Counted from the first letter of the stretch, positions 36,301 through 39,769 are shown. The stretch: 64,000 nt of DNA from Dreissena polymorpha (GCF_020536995.1 NC_068366.1:33448611-33512610); one strand, 5' to 3'. The notes: generated from the letters alone by a model not told the origin. Translations and numbers: made by a program.

Positions 36301-38207
36301 GATATGTCTCATATTCCAGAGCATGACTGATATGTCTCATATTCCCAGAGCATGACTGAAATGTCTCATATTCCCGAGCATGACTGATATGTCCCATATT
36401 CCCAGAGCATGACTGATATGTCTCATATTTCAGAGCATGACTGATGTGTCTCATATTCCAGAGCATGACTTATATGTCTCATATTCCAGAGCATGACTTA
36501 TTTGTCTCATATTCCCAGAGCATGACTTATATGTCTCATATTCCCAGAGCATGACTGATATGTCCAATATTTCCAGAGCATGACTTATATGTCTCATATT
36601 CCAGAGCATGACTGATATGTCTCATATTCCAGAGCATGACTGATATGTCACATATTCCAGAGCATGACTGATATGTCTCATATTTCAGAGCATGACTGAT
36701 ATGTCTCATATTCCCAGAGCATGACTGATATGTCTCATATTCCAGAGCATGACTGATATGTCCCATATTCCCAGAGCATGACTTATATGTCTCATATTCC
36801 CAGAGCATGACTGATATGTCTCATATTCCCAGAGCATGACTGATATGTCTCATATTCCCAGAGCCTGACTGATATGTCTCATATTCCAGAGCCTGACTGA
36901 TATGTCTCATATTCCAGAGCATGACTGATATGTCTCATATTCCAGAGCATGACTGATATGTCTCATATTCCCAGAGCATGACTGATATGTCTCATATTCC
37001 CAGAGCATGACTGATATGTCTCATATTCCAGAGCATGACTGATATGTCTCATATTCCAGAGCATGACTGAAATGTCTCATATTCCCAGAGCATGACTGAT
37101 ATGTCTCATATTCCAGAGCATGACTGATATGTCTCATATTCCCAGAGCATGACTGATATGTCTCATATTCCAGAGCGTGACTGATATGTCTCATATTCCA
37201 GAGCATGACTGATATGTCTCATATTCCCAGAGCATGACTGATATGTCTCATATTCTTGAGCATGACTGATATGTCTCATATTCCCAGAGCATGACTGATA
37301 TGTCTCATATTCCAGAGCATGACTCAAGTATGTTTTCAGTTAGGGGAGGACATCATGTCCAAGGCGAGCAACTACGACAAGGCGATGTCGGAGAACATAG
37401 AGCTGGGGCTGCAGCTGAAGACAACCATGTTGGAGCGGGACAAACTCAAACTGGAAGTTGACAGGGTATGTAAGGGGTCTGACTGGACCCTTTTTGTGAG
37501 CATTTGTTCATTATTTTTTGCGGATGGTACCTGGAATGACTTAGCTGGAAAGTTCAAGTCTGAGAGCTATCTCTGGTTTAAATTTTCATTAGATAAATGA
37601 GCCATATGATCATTTACCAAAATTCTTCTCAATTTAGATATTTATTACGATTTTATTAACAAAAACATGTAATCCAACATAATTTCTATAGTATATTACG
37701 GTAATTTGTAGCCTTTGCATAATTTGACCAACAGTAAGTCGAGGGCCAATGGAGGTAATCATACTGTATGATTCATTTGTTAAGTCATAGGTACAAGGGA
37801 AGGAACCTTTGGCAAAGTCATTAGTGGATAGCAAAAGGAGATTTCACTCCTTTGTTTTTTTTTTGGAATTTTTAAACATGGTCTATGAATTGCATGGCAA
37901 TTGTACATGCTGACACTTACATGTACATCATTGATATTGATTATTTGTGTGCAGATTTGGTAACAATCAGAAATATTAATCACCAATTTTGTACATTTGG
38001 TTTGAAGTGATGTACACAAAATACTCATCAGTGTAACACGTATTTCAGCTGAGGAAGGAGCTGGGAAACTTCGGGCCAGACTTCTTTGATGAAATTGAAG
38101 ACCTGAAGTTCAACTACAAACAGTCGGTAGAGAAAAACTTACAATACGAGGACAAGTTGAAGCAGATCAGCTCTCAGTTTGGAATAACTATACCCGGGAT
38201 CAGATAA
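257..38207 (+). CDS. CEP290: CEP290, C-terminal half (25 exons, 5' end outside window)
   Basis: CEP290 is a very long coiled-coil protein of centriolar satellites and the ciliary transition zone, where it tethers microtubules to membrane and gates entry into the cilium. Joining 25 exons gives one open frame of about 1,252 codons. It shares many blocks with vertebrate CEP290 in the same order: LRLRMPATAERDEI, KEANSRAPTTTMKNMVERLK, INVQKIVDKHTKEL, LSEENIELKFEAEQAKKD, LEKTIALLKKVVERVQSENE, SAVVTRMYEDRVKSLEADL and FFDEIEDLKFNYKQSVEKN. Composition is almost wholly coiled coil (E, K, Q, L rich), with a proline-rich break in exon 14. All junctions are GT/AG; 20 of 24 introns are phase 0, one is phase 1 and three are phase 2. 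The protein stops at GITIPGIR, lacking the acidic tail I recall at the vertebrate C terminus. Identity rests on remembered family sequence and is very secure; single exon edges are slightly less so. Confidence 0.96.
1102..1341. repeat. TTAA-flanked MITE, family B
   Basis: Begins TTAATCCTTTCCCACTTAGA and ends in its inverted complement, CTAAGTGGTAAAGGGCTAA. The middle contains the inverted pair AACAGCATAAAACC and TTTTATGCTGTT. TTAA ends suggest piggyBac-type mobilisation. A second copy is at 11967-12204. Confidence 0.8.
1355..2215 (+). repeat. GCTCACCTGAG repeat family, composite copy
   Basis: Starts with GCTCACCTGAGCACAACATT and CGTCGTCCGTCGTC runs, then has about four internal units of roughly 180 bp. 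Each unit has GTGAACACTC, GAAACTTGGTCA and ACATGGCCACCAGGGGG. It is the reverse complement of the family at 45862-47700. Short ORFs in it are repeat shadows. Confidence 0.8.
3241..3612 (+). repeat. GCTCACCTGAG family, second block
   Basis: Resumes the internal units of the previous repeat (GAGTTTGAAAATGGTTTGGA, ACATGGCTGCCAGG) after about 1 kb of unrelated AT-rich DNA. The start of this block closely repeats the sequence at about 2007-2055. It contains a run of 12-13 G at about 3300. Confidence 0.7.
3850..4026. repeat. Fold-back MITE F1
   Basis: Degenerate copy of the ~240-bp palindromic family (consensus parts: CTGGGAAAACTGGGCTTAAT, CAGATTAGCCTGTGCAGT, ACACTTTACGCACATGCATT). Its right end lies about 18 bp before the exon 2 acceptor. 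Confidence 0.75.
4045..4239 (+). CDS. CEP290: CEP290 window exon 2
   Basis: 65 codons, phase 0 on both sides, acceptor TTTTTTTTCAG, donor CAG/GTATTT. KEWHGKMDTLRLEELKHRR matches the vertebrate block that reads NWHMKIEELRLQELK. The exon is GC-rich (GGCGGCGCTAG, GCGCGCGGCGCAG) against AT-rich introns. Confidence 0.93.
4329..4470 (+). repeat. Two degenerate copies of the exon 2 end and donor
   Basis: GAAGTTGCAGCAACAGGTAG (about 4333-4355) and AAGTTCTGCAGCAGGTAGGT (about 4446-4466) resemble the true exon 2 end, CTACAGCAGCAGGTATTT. Both keep a usable-looking AG/GTAGG donor. They are short, so homology is probable rather than certain. Confidence 0.55.
4697..4885 (+). CDS. CEP290: CEP290 window exon 3
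   Basis: 63 codons, phase 0 on both sides, acceptor TTGTTTAG, donor AAG/GTAGTT. FEERQLRWEHREVELERQ matches the vertebrate HEERQMAWDQREVDLERQ block. The last 17 codons are copied downstream at 5121-5171. Confidence 0.95.
4910..5114. repeat. Fold-back MITE F1
   Basis: Nearly full palindromic copy lying exactly between the end of exon 3 and its downstream partial duplicate. Confidence 0.8.
5121..5171 (+). other. 17-codon duplicate of the exon 3 end, with acceptor and donor
   Basis: Preceded by GTGCCAG and followed by GTAACA, so it has a splice site on each side. It is 51 nt and open in CEP290 phase, reading MSTLKNKSAQIGGAAAK against IATLENQSAQIAGAAAK at the end of exon 3. It could be a cassette exon that would not shift the frame, or a dead duplicate. 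The polypyrimidine tract before it is poor, which argues against strong use. Confidence 0.75.
6016..6249 (-). CDS. Small PHD-like zinc-finger ORF, degenerate
   Basis: A 77-codon ORF with a stop directly upstream of its first Met. It shows CPVC near the start, a central W-V-x-F-E-N-C-x(3)-W-x-Y-x-C, and CPMC at the very end, the spacing of a PHD finger. Two expected zinc ligands look replaced (Phe for Cys, Tyr for His). It lies in intron 3 of CEP290 on the opposite strand. It is most likely a transposon-derived or decayed fragment; no neighbour suggests a function. Confidence 0.3.
   Translation of the reverse strand: MSRIGYGRTKYELIRTVGKIEMCPVCTCNQGAQHPSRWVKFENCQTRWLYMCANRPEYRLLDEKEKAKMEFVCPMCD
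6509..6580. repeat. 17-bp tandem repeat, four copies
   Basis: GCAACAGGGTCAGGATA is repeated about four times in intron 3 of CEP290. This small array does not touch an exon. Confidence 0.9.
6778..6832. repeat. Hairpin-forming inverted repeat
   Basis: GGTATCC then AGAGCCGA, an AT-rich loop of about 15 nt, then TCGGCTCT and GGATACC. The arms pair over about 18 positions. Similar GGATACC/GGTATCC words near 5590-5610 suggest it belongs to a larger decayed element. Confidence 0.7.
7446..7696. repeat. Fold-back MITE F1
   Basis: Full-length-looking copy with both arms. It ends about 45 bp before the exon 4 acceptor. Confidence 0.8.
7743..7877 (+). CDS. CEP290: CEP290 window exon 4
   Basis: 45 codons, phase 0, acceptor CTCCTGCAG, donor CAG/GTGAGG. 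Starts FEEAVGSLPDSKLPVANQLE, matching vertebrate FEEATGSIPDPSLPLPNQLE almost residue for residue, then IKSNVRVILDTQ. The following intron (7878-8470) shows nothing recognisable. Confidence 0.96.
8471..8707 (+). CDS. CEP290: CEP290 window exon 5
   Basis: 79 codons, phase 0, acceptor CACTTTCAG, donor CAG/GTATAT. Contains DRVIADLRLRMPATAERDEI, one of the most conserved CEP290 blocks. The next intron (8708-9059) is AT-rich with nothing recognised. Confidence 0.97.
9060..9278 (+). CDS. CEP290: CEP290 window exon 6
   Basis: 73 codons, phase 0, acceptor CAACTTCAG, donor CAG/GTATGT. Reads ARIQQKEETIVKYQDLLRQA and later DAAFSKFKEAAQQIM, matching vertebrate NQKEEVLKKYQRLLEKA and DSSLNKFKQTAWDLM. Strongly GC-rich relative to its introns. 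Confidence 0.96.
9473..9766 (+). repeat. AGGTCA-rich dispersed repeat, family R1
   Basis: Opens GCCCCCAGATTGAATGATCG, carries CTGTCTGTC runs, GATATTTGGCATGCATGTG and three to four AAGGTCA half-sites, and ends GTGTTTCACACACACAGC. Second copy at 11578-11864; inverted copies near 42 kb and 60.5 kb. The rest of the intron to 11187 (AT-rich) shows no gene. Confidence 0.8.
11188..11335. repeat. Fold-back MITE F1, left half
   Basis: Begins GAAGCCTTGTTCTGGGAAAA, keeps the left arm and centre, and is cut off about 18 bp before exon 7. The exon 7 acceptor follows almost directly. Confidence 0.8.
11354..11508 (+). CDS. CEP290: CEP290 window exon 7
   Basis: 155 nt, enters in phase 0 and leaves with two bases (AC) of a codon. 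Acceptor TTTGACTAG, donor GAC/GTAAGT. Reads IARLNELEDQVVEQENALAA, matching vertebrate IRLAEMEQTVAEQDDSLSSL. Confidence 0.94.
11578..11864 (+). repeat. AGGTCA-rich dispersed repeat, family R1
   Basis: Same layout as the copy at 9473-9766: CCCACAGATAGAATGATCGT, CTGTCTGTC runs, CTTGATATTTGGCATGCATG and AAGGTCA half-sites, ending GTGTTTCTGACAAACACATC. Confidence 0.8.
11967..12204. repeat. TTAA-flanked MITE, family B
   Basis: TTAACTCTTTACCACTCAGA at one end, GGAAAGGGTTAA at the other. It contains the inverted pair CAGTATAAAACCTGAACAG / CTGTTCAGGTTTTATACTG. Relative of 1102-1341. Confidence 0.85.
12512..12725 (+). CDS. CEP290: CEP290 window exon 8
   Basis: 214 nt; its first base completes the codon begun in exon 7, then 71 codons to phase 0. 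Acceptor TTGTCCCAG, donor CAG/GTCTGT. EANSRAPTTTMKNMVERLK is nearly identical to the vertebrate block and is the best single identifier of the gene. Confidence 0.97.
12697..13050 (+). repeat. Imperfect tandem copy of the exon 8 end and following intron, with a MITE inside
   Basis: The exon end ACAGCACCAG/GTCTG recurs as ACTGCACCAG/GTGGG at about 12827-12840. The intron stretch ending ACAGAACTTTATACTGATTT recurs as ACAAGACTTTATACTGAGTT at about 13007-13026. An F1 MITE (12856-12970) sits inside the second copy, so the second copy's two parts are pushed apart. Confidence 0.65.
12856..12970. repeat. Fold-back MITE F1, short form
   Basis: Keeps both ends (GGGAAAACTGGGCTTAACAC and TTTTCCCAGAATGAGGCTCA) but lacks most of the middle; about 115 bp. 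Confidence 0.8.
13735..13872 (+). CDS. CEP290: CEP290 window exon 9
   Basis: 46 codons, phase 0, acceptor GGTTGCAG, donor GGG/GTGAGT. Reads SLSKALTELRADMVTQAQAQ and INVQKIVDKHTKEL, matching vertebrate ALSRALLELRAEM and LNVQQIVDRHTREL. Confidence 0.96.
13886..14068. repeat. Fold-back MITE F1
   Basis: Starts about 14 bp after the exon 9 donor; both arms are present and the right terminus is missing. Confidence 0.75.
14250..14364 (+). CDS. CEP290: CEP290 window exon 10
   Basis: 115 nt, phase 0 in, phase 1 out (ends with G). Acceptor CTCTACAG, donor CAG/GTATGG. EQIEDLQNTVEKQKTELKKR and KDKETSLQAELEEY fit vertebrate TQVEDLNENLLKLKEALKTS and KNRENSLTDNLNDL. The intron from 14365 to about 15115 shows nothing recognised. 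Confidence 0.93.
15184..15412. repeat. Fold-back MITE F1
   Basis: Both arms present; it separates the first and second echoes of the exon 11 start. Confidence 0.8.
15550..15812. repeat. Fold-back MITE F1
   Basis: Full-length copy separating the second echo from the real exon 11. It ends CCCACTTTCCCAGAGCCAGA. Confidence 0.85.
15899..16008 (+). CDS. CEP290: CEP290 window exon 11
   Basis: 110 nt; two bases complete the exon 10 codon, then 36 codons. Acceptor TACTTTGCAG, donor CAG/GTACAC. Reads DKDKTITKLKGDKQRLEAEV and then EELEKKVERMSTMKTQ, plain coiled coil. Confidence 0.93.
16017..16078. repeat. F1 fragment
   Basis: Only the left part of the element (GCATGTGTGTAAAGTGTTG, TTTGCCTGTGCAGTTCGCAC), starting nine bases after the exon 11 donor. 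Confidence 0.7.
16394..16650. repeat. Fold-back MITE F1
   Basis: Both arms present (CCTTGGGAAAACAGGGCTTA to CCCAATTTCCCAGAGTGGAA). It ends about 50 bp before exon 12. Confidence 0.8.
16702..16851 (+). CDS. CEP290: CEP290 window exon 12
   Basis: 50 codons, phase 0, acceptor CTATTTTCCAG, donor AAA/GTAAGG. Reads KKEMDDLRRQVRLLEGELKR and then a charged, proline-containing linker (PEKPYELKKVESPRDPPPK), comparable with the vertebrate LQRKVKKLENQLEGK region. Confidence 0.93.
17387..17580. repeat. Fold-back MITE F1
   Basis: Degenerate copy ending CATAACAAGGCTTGATTCC, immediately left of the 53-bp array. Confidence 0.75.
17582..18750 (+). repeat. 53-bp minisatellite carrying the exon 13 acceptor and start
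   Basis: About 22 units. Each contains TTGTTGTACAG (a 3' splice site), GGAAGTGGTGGCAGTGAGGA (the first coding bases of exon 13) and GCTATTCTCACTTTGTTATT. Some units carry the variant GGAAGTGTCTGCAGTG. The array ends exactly at the exon: the final TCTTTTGTAG is the real acceptor. A spliced-in unit would shift frame, since 53 is not a multiple of three. Confidence 0.95.
18751..18902 (+). CDS. CEP290: CEP290 window exon 13
   Basis: 152 nt, phase 0 in, two bases (AG) over. Starts GSGGSEELIKWEESKKWQKT, matching vertebrate EELIRWEEGKKWQAK, then KMRGKIKERDGELDRLQK. Donor AG/GTGGGC. The GSGGS lead is the part multiplied in the upstream array. Confidence 0.95.
18958..19197. repeat. Fold-back MITE F1
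   Basis: Both arms; starts about 55 bp after the exon 13 donor. The intron onward to 21248 also holds a short F1 piece at 19983-20093 and otherwise nothing recognised. Confidence 0.8.
19983..20093. repeat. F1 fragment, right half
   Basis: TAGCTTTTGCTGACTGCACA through CGCATTAGGCCCAGTTTTCC; the left half is absent. Confidence 0.75.
21249..21399 (+). CDS. CEP290: CEP290 window exon 14
   Basis: 151 nt; one base completes the split codon (AG+A, Arg), then 50 codons. Acceptor TATCCTGCAG, donor GAG/GTAGTG. Starts LTKEKETLERKN like vertebrate ADKEKLTLQRKLK. It then has a proline-rich break (VVAPAPPLTSQPYKPDHQ) in place of regular coiled coil. Confidence 0.92.
21414..22595. repeat. Fold-back MITE F1 split by another transposon
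   Basis: The left part (ATGAGCCACGTCATGC to CTCAGTCTTGTCCTTAG) and right part (GCTGATCACAGGCTTGTCTG to GCATGACACAGCTCGT) of one F1 copy are separated by the 953-bp element at 21513-22465. Confidence 0.7.
21513..22465. mobile_element. Non-autonomous DNA transposon with GTCCGGTAATCTTGCGC ends
   Basis: Left end GTCCGGTAATCTTGCGC, repeated once directly inside as GTCCGGTAATCTTGTGC. Right end GCGCAAGATTACCGGAC, an exact inverted complement. There is an internal relic, GTGCAAGATTACCAGAC, at about 22246. No transposase ORF was seen. Its insertion into an F1 copy makes it younger than that copy. Confidence 0.85.
22711..22923. repeat. TTAA-flanked MITE, family A
   Basis: TTAACCCTTTCAGTGCGGGA to CAGCATGCAAAGGGTTAA. 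Inside is a long palindrome around GATGAGACGCCACA / TGTGGCGTCTCATC. An inverted relative lies at 61943-62154. Confidence 0.9.
23124..23261 (+). CDS. CEP290: CEP290 window exon 15
   Basis: 46 codons, phase 0, acceptor CAATTACTAG, donor GCT/GTGAGT. NTNLRRELLRVREGQLTEER occupies the place of vertebrate HLQNRYLQEKLHALEKQ. Less conserved than its neighbours but in frame and GC-rich. Confidence 0.9.
23458..23505 (+). repeat. Degenerate copy of the exon 15 end and donor
   Basis: CCCAGGCCACTAAAGAAGCT/GTGAGC and CACCTTGATAAATTG mirror CCCAGTCCACCACAGCAGCT/GTGAGT and TACTTGATTATATG at the true exon end, about 205 bp upstream. The donor is preserved. Confidence 0.65.
23634..23694 (+). repeat. Displaced copy of the exon 21 acceptor and start
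   Basis: GTATTTCAGACCAGCCTGTA then GTCTGCTTCAAAGACAATGC and TAAAAGAGGCA closely match the acceptor and first ~43 coding bases of exon 21 at 29899-29949, 6.3 kb downstream. The copy has a stop (TAG) in its fourth codon and sits 35 bp before the real exon 16. Confidence 0.75.
23730..23873 (+). CDS. CEP290: CEP290 window exon 16
   Basis: 48 codons, phase 0, acceptor TTCTCCCCAG, donor AAG/GTGAGT. KLSEENIELKFEAEQAKKD then IPRLK is nearly identical to vertebrate KLSSENIELKFQLEQANKD. The following intron (23874-24861) shows nothing recognised. Confidence 0.97.
24862..24978 (+). CDS. CEP290: CEP290 window exon 17
   Basis: 39 codons, phase 0, acceptor CTCATTTCAG, donor AGG/GTGAGT. DRITDLQRYVEALKSENSQL corresponds to vertebrate NQVRDLKEMCEFLKKEKAEV, then a Ser/Gly-rich linker. 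The donor motif at its end is the seed of the array that follows. Confidence 0.93.
24971..26395 (+). repeat. Minisatellite of 5' splice sites after exon 17
   Basis: Several dozen copies of CGCAGGGTGAGTCTATA-type units, mostly 15-24 bp, with higher-order groups alternating TACGCAGG, TACCCAGG and TATGCAGG. The exon 17 end (TATACGCAGG/GTGAGTCTAT) is the first unit. Nearly every unit keeps AGG/GTGAGT, a near-ideal U1 snRNA match. The array decays to the right at about 26395. Confidence 0.95.
27003..27244. repeat. Fold-back MITE F1
   Basis: Full-length-looking copy ending 16 bp before exon 18. The intron between the array and this copy (26400-27000) shows nothing recognised. Confidence 0.8.
27261..27425 (+). 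CDS. CEP290: CEP290 window exon 18
   Basis: 55 codons, phase 0, acceptor GATATTGCAG, donor AAG/GTAGGT. LEKTIALLKKVVERVQSENE matches vertebrate LEKTIGLMKKVVEKVQRENE; LQNLQLENEGLK matches MANIEQENEKLK. Confidence 0.98.
27790..27975. repeat. Fold-back MITE F1
   Basis: Rearranged copy (GCATGTGCGTTAAGTATTGT to GACTCGGTTTTCTCAG) ending about 22 bp before exon 19. Confidence 0.7.
27998..28120 (+). CDS. CEP290: CEP290 window exon 19
   Basis: 41 codons, phase 0, acceptor GCTTTTTTCAG, donor AGG/GTAAGT. SQLEELRQRVGATLSERYTS parallels vertebrate AELEKLKAHLGHQLSMHYES; DYEKMRKDLMR parallels ENERLRKELKK. Confidence 0.95.
28091..28214 (+). repeat. Threefold 43-bp tandem copy of the exon 19 end and donor
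   Basis: Unit 1 (28091-28133) is the true exon end plus 13 intron bases. Unit 2 (28134-28176) repeats it with donor AGG/GTTAGT. Unit 3 (from 28177) repeats GAGGAAAGACATCATGAGG without a donor GT. Young, still highly similar. Confidence 0.9.
28222..28488. repeat. Fold-back MITE F1
   Basis: Starts just after the 43-bp repeats; both arms present, with a small internal duplication (TGATCGTGCCGTTCCTGAT). Confidence 0.8.
28635..28868. repeat. Fold-back MITE F1
   Basis: GAGCCTTGTTCTGGGAAAAC to CAATTTTTCAAGATTAAGTT; part of the right arm is deleted. Confidence 0.8.
28930..29187 (+). CDS. CEP290: CEP290 window exon 20
   Basis: 86 codons, the longest exon here, phase 0. Acceptor AATTTGCAG, donor AAG/GTATGT. 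GWKSAVVTRMYEDRVKSLEA matches vertebrate SWKSIVVTRMYETKLKELET. A Glu/Gly-rich stretch (EEGRAEEGTAGEGKG) precedes it. Confidence 0.97.
29546..29608 (+). other. Partial duplicate of exon 21 with its acceptor
   Basis: CTGCTATATTTTAG then GCCAGCCTGTTCGCCGACTC copies CTGCTATATTTCAG and ACCAGCCTGTTGTCCGACTC of exon 21, 352 bp downstream. It is open for 18 codons from 29555 (ASLFADSNIMLNEKACFK) up to AAG/GTTTCC, a weak donor. An F1 MITE lies between it and the real exon. Confidence 0.75.
29618..29858. repeat. Fold-back MITE F1
   Basis: Near-consensus copy between the partial duplicate of exon 21 and the real exon. Confidence 0.85.
29907..29999 (+). CDS. CEP290: CEP290 window exon 21
   Basis: 31 codons, phase 0, acceptor TATATTTCAG, donor AAG/GTCAGC. 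TSLLSDSKTMLKEAAVREQR parallels vertebrate QSITDLKQLVKEATEREQK. Confidence 0.95.
30495..30702. repeat. Fold-back MITE F1
   Basis: TTTTCTGGGAAAATTGGGCT to GTGTTTTTCCCAGAGCAATG, with the left arm partly deleted. Confidence 0.75.
30761..30837 (+). CDS. CEP290: CEP290 window exon 22
   Basis: 77 nt, phase 0 in, two bases (AA) over. Acceptor TGTACCCTAG, donor AA/GTATGT. VAVLEKIPSGSGVTDAQLAR parallels vertebrate IKILKHVPEGAETEQGLKRE. Confidence 0.93.
30857..31320. repeat. F1 MITE split by an AGGTCA-type repeat (R2)
   Basis: Left part 30857-30968 and right part 31182-31320 belong to one F1 copy. Between them lies ATGCCCCCTTCAAAGAAGAG to GGTCAAGGTCACAGTGAC (about 30970-31180), a single unit of the R2 family whose inverted tandem copy is at 39770-40588. 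Confidence 0.75.
31358..31500 (-). mobile_element. tRNA-derived SINE
   Basis: Read on the minus strand: a degenerate tRNA-like head with GGATATTGTGTCCGCC (A-box region) and a changed B box (GCATCGAGCCCC), then body TTCTACCCAGGGAACAGACT and tail TTCCGATGCAATAAAAG. Better-preserved relative at 60487-60675. Confidence 0.7.
32010..34279 (+). repeat. 32-33-bp minisatellite carrying the exon 23 acceptor and start
   Basis: About 68 units of TGTTTGTAG + GTTGACTATAGACC(C)ACTGTTGTG. Each holds a 3' splice site (TTTGTAG), the first ~15 bases of exon 23 (ATTGACTATAGACCGACT) and TTGAC, which fits a branch-point consensus. The last unit is the real acceptor at 34279. Nested structure: about 450 bp starting near 32440 recurs 646 bp further on with very few differences. 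Confidence 0.96.
34280..34364 (+). CDS. CEP290: CEP290 window exon 23
   Basis: 85 nt; its first base completes AA+A (Lys), then 28 codons LTIDRLENEKKEIAYELNMA and RRQAGTAH, paralleling vertebrate ANHQLDKEKAELIHQIEAN. Donor CAT/GTACGT. Confidence 0.94.
34404..34660. repeat. Fold-back MITE F1
   Basis: Complete-looking copy about 40 bp after the exon 23 donor. The stretch 34665-35085 after it shows nothing recognised. Confidence 0.85.
35088..35300. repeat. Fold-back MITE F1, right end runs into a tandem array
   Basis: Ends GCATTTAGCCCCATATTCCC then AGAGCATGACT; this terminus is the first unit of the array that follows. Confidence 0.8.
35282..37328 (+). repeat. 28-29-bp minisatellite grown from an F1 terminus, next to exon 24
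   Basis: About 70 units of ATATTCC(C)AGAGCATGACTGATATGTCTC. CCCAGAGCATGACT is the terminus of the F1 copy at 35088-35300. Units alternate TTCCCAG and TTCCAG, each an acceptor-like motif. The array stops about 12 bp before the true exon 24 acceptor (TATGTTTTCAG). Confidence 0.95.
37340..37465 (+). CDS. CEP290: CEP290 window exon 24
   Basis: 42 codons, phase 0, acceptor TATGTTTTCAG, donor AGG/GTATGT. LGEDIMSKASNYDKAMSENI then LQLKTTMLERDKLKLEVDR parallels vertebrate LETQLKMSDLEKQHLKEEIK. The last intron (37466-38048) shows nothing recognised. Confidence 0.93.
38049..38207 (+). CDS. CEP290: CEP290 window exon 25 (last coding exon, stop TAA)
   Basis: 52 codons plus TAA at 38205-38207, acceptor ACGTATTTCAG. 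LRKELGNFGPDFFDEIEDLK then FNYKQSVEKNLQYEDKLKQI matches vertebrate LKKELENFDPSFFEEIEDLKYNY. It ends SSQFGITIPGIR, shorter than vertebrate CEP290, whose acidic tail after QLGVEL is absent. Confidence 0.97.
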   Translation: MRKELGNFGPDFFDEIEDLKFNYKQSVEKNLQYEDKLKQISSQFGITIPGIR

Positions 38208-38227
38208 ATAAATAACTGCAGAGTTTA

Positions 38228-38484
38228 GATTTGAGCTGTGTTGTGGGAAAACTGGACTTAATGCAGTTACGTAGTGTCATCTGAGAGTAGCCTGTGCAGT
38301 ACGCACAGGCTTATACCAGACAACACCTTCCACTTTACGGTATTTTCTGTATATAGGAAACCTGCAAAAATCTAATTAAGCGAAAAAAGTGGCCCCTGAT
38401 TAGCCTGTGCCAAATGCACTTGCTTATCTGCGATGACACTTTAAGCACATGTATTAAGCTTAGTCTTCCCAGAACGGGGCTCAA
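38228..38484. repeat. Fold-back MITE F1 in the CEP290 3' UTR
   Basis: GAGCTGTGTTGTGGGAAAAC to TCTTCCCAGAACGGGGCTCA, nearly full length. If transcribed, the message would carry a long hairpin just after the stop codon. Confidence 0.85.
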
Positions 38485-39423
38485 TTTATAAAATTTATAG
38501 GAAATGAGGGTTTTTCCTGTCACTCACAAAAGCATTGTTGAAGTGTATTTATGATAACACTTTTATGGACGAGTCCATGTGATCAGAATTTATTTATATG
38601 CTGTGAATAGTCTATTGTTTAAAATATGAGAAAAGCCTTTGTTTAAAATATGAGTAATGCCTTGCTTATCATTTCTCAACATTTAACATGCTTTCTGGTA
38701 GCTTACATTAGATTCCTGACATAATGCAGTTTAGATCGTATATCTTCTTGTAGATGAACTGACATTTCATTCACTTTTTCATGCAAATGTCAGAAAAACA
38801 TTCCATGATTTTATATGTTTCTGTTCTCTTTATACCTCAGTGCCGATTCAGTTAAGTGTCTTTACAACTTCTCCTGAGGACTGTATAATGATTTATAAGT
38901 TTGCATTTTGGTGAACGCTATTTTGTATGCGTTTATTCTGTTGATTTCTTACTTCAGGTATTTATAGTACTGTTTGTATTAATCTTTGTTTGCAATCATT
39001 TGAAGGGTGTTATGATCATGTATTTTAGTATGTTTCTTTATTTGAATGCACAGTATTTATAATAACTTGAACATTAGTTTTCTTTACCTTGTAGAAACTG
39101 CCAATTTCAATAAGTCATATAGTTTTTAATTGTTAAATGGCTGAAGTGTGCATGTGTGTAGCATTCAATATAAACACTCCCAATACATAATTGTTATTAC
39201 AAGTAGTGGAATGTGAACTGAACAAATAATTTTCATTTCAATCATGGCAAGATGGGTCAAAATGTGCTCTGGAATGATGTACAGGTATTGATTGTGCTTT
39301 GCCATAGGTAGAAATCTCGAACTACTGTGATATTGTTTGACCGTCCTTTACATAAATGTAGTTAGTACATTTTAGTGTTTACATATATGTATATAAGAGC
39401 TATTTATTTTATGATAAAGTAAC

Positions 39424-39429
39424 AATAAA
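39424..39429 (+). promoter_or_regulatory. Candidate CEP290 poly(A) signal
   Basis: AATAAA in AACAATAAATAGAC, about 1.2 kb after the stop, followed within 35 bp by a GT-rich stretch (GTAAGTGTTTTTATTTG). Confidence 0.45.
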
Positions 39430-39769
39430 TAGACATAGCAGTAAGTGTTTTTATTTGACAGTATTTCAATTTTGAATCCAAAATTTGATTTGTCAATAAA
39501 TTCAAGACTTTACAAAACGCTTACAGATGTGAAACAAAATACTTACAGATTGTGTTAATTAATTTTTCTTTTTTTTAGCCCACCACTAGAGAAATTAAAC
39601 TACTCTGGCTACCTCCCTTATAGATTTTCTACAACAGGAACTAACCCAATCATTATTAAGGGGTTAATTGGGAATTTATTTCTGTATGTGACGATTGAGA
39701 GCGTAAAAGAAGTTGAATGTACCTTTCAATAGCAAACCATATGATACAAGGGCTGTTTGTAAAACATGC

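Larger units (their letters stand above)
38208..39450 (+). other. CEP290 3' untranslated region (probable)
   Basis: AT-rich, no ORF. It includes an F1 MITE at 38228-38484 starting only about 20 bp after the stop. The end is inferred from the poly(A) signal at 39424; an AATAAA also overlaps the stop region near 38207. Confidence 0.6.

Noticed and set aside
35652-37206. Minus-strand frames with YETYQSCSG-type repeats
   Set aside because: Same cause, from the exon 24 array; units of 28 and 29 bp break the frame repeatedly.
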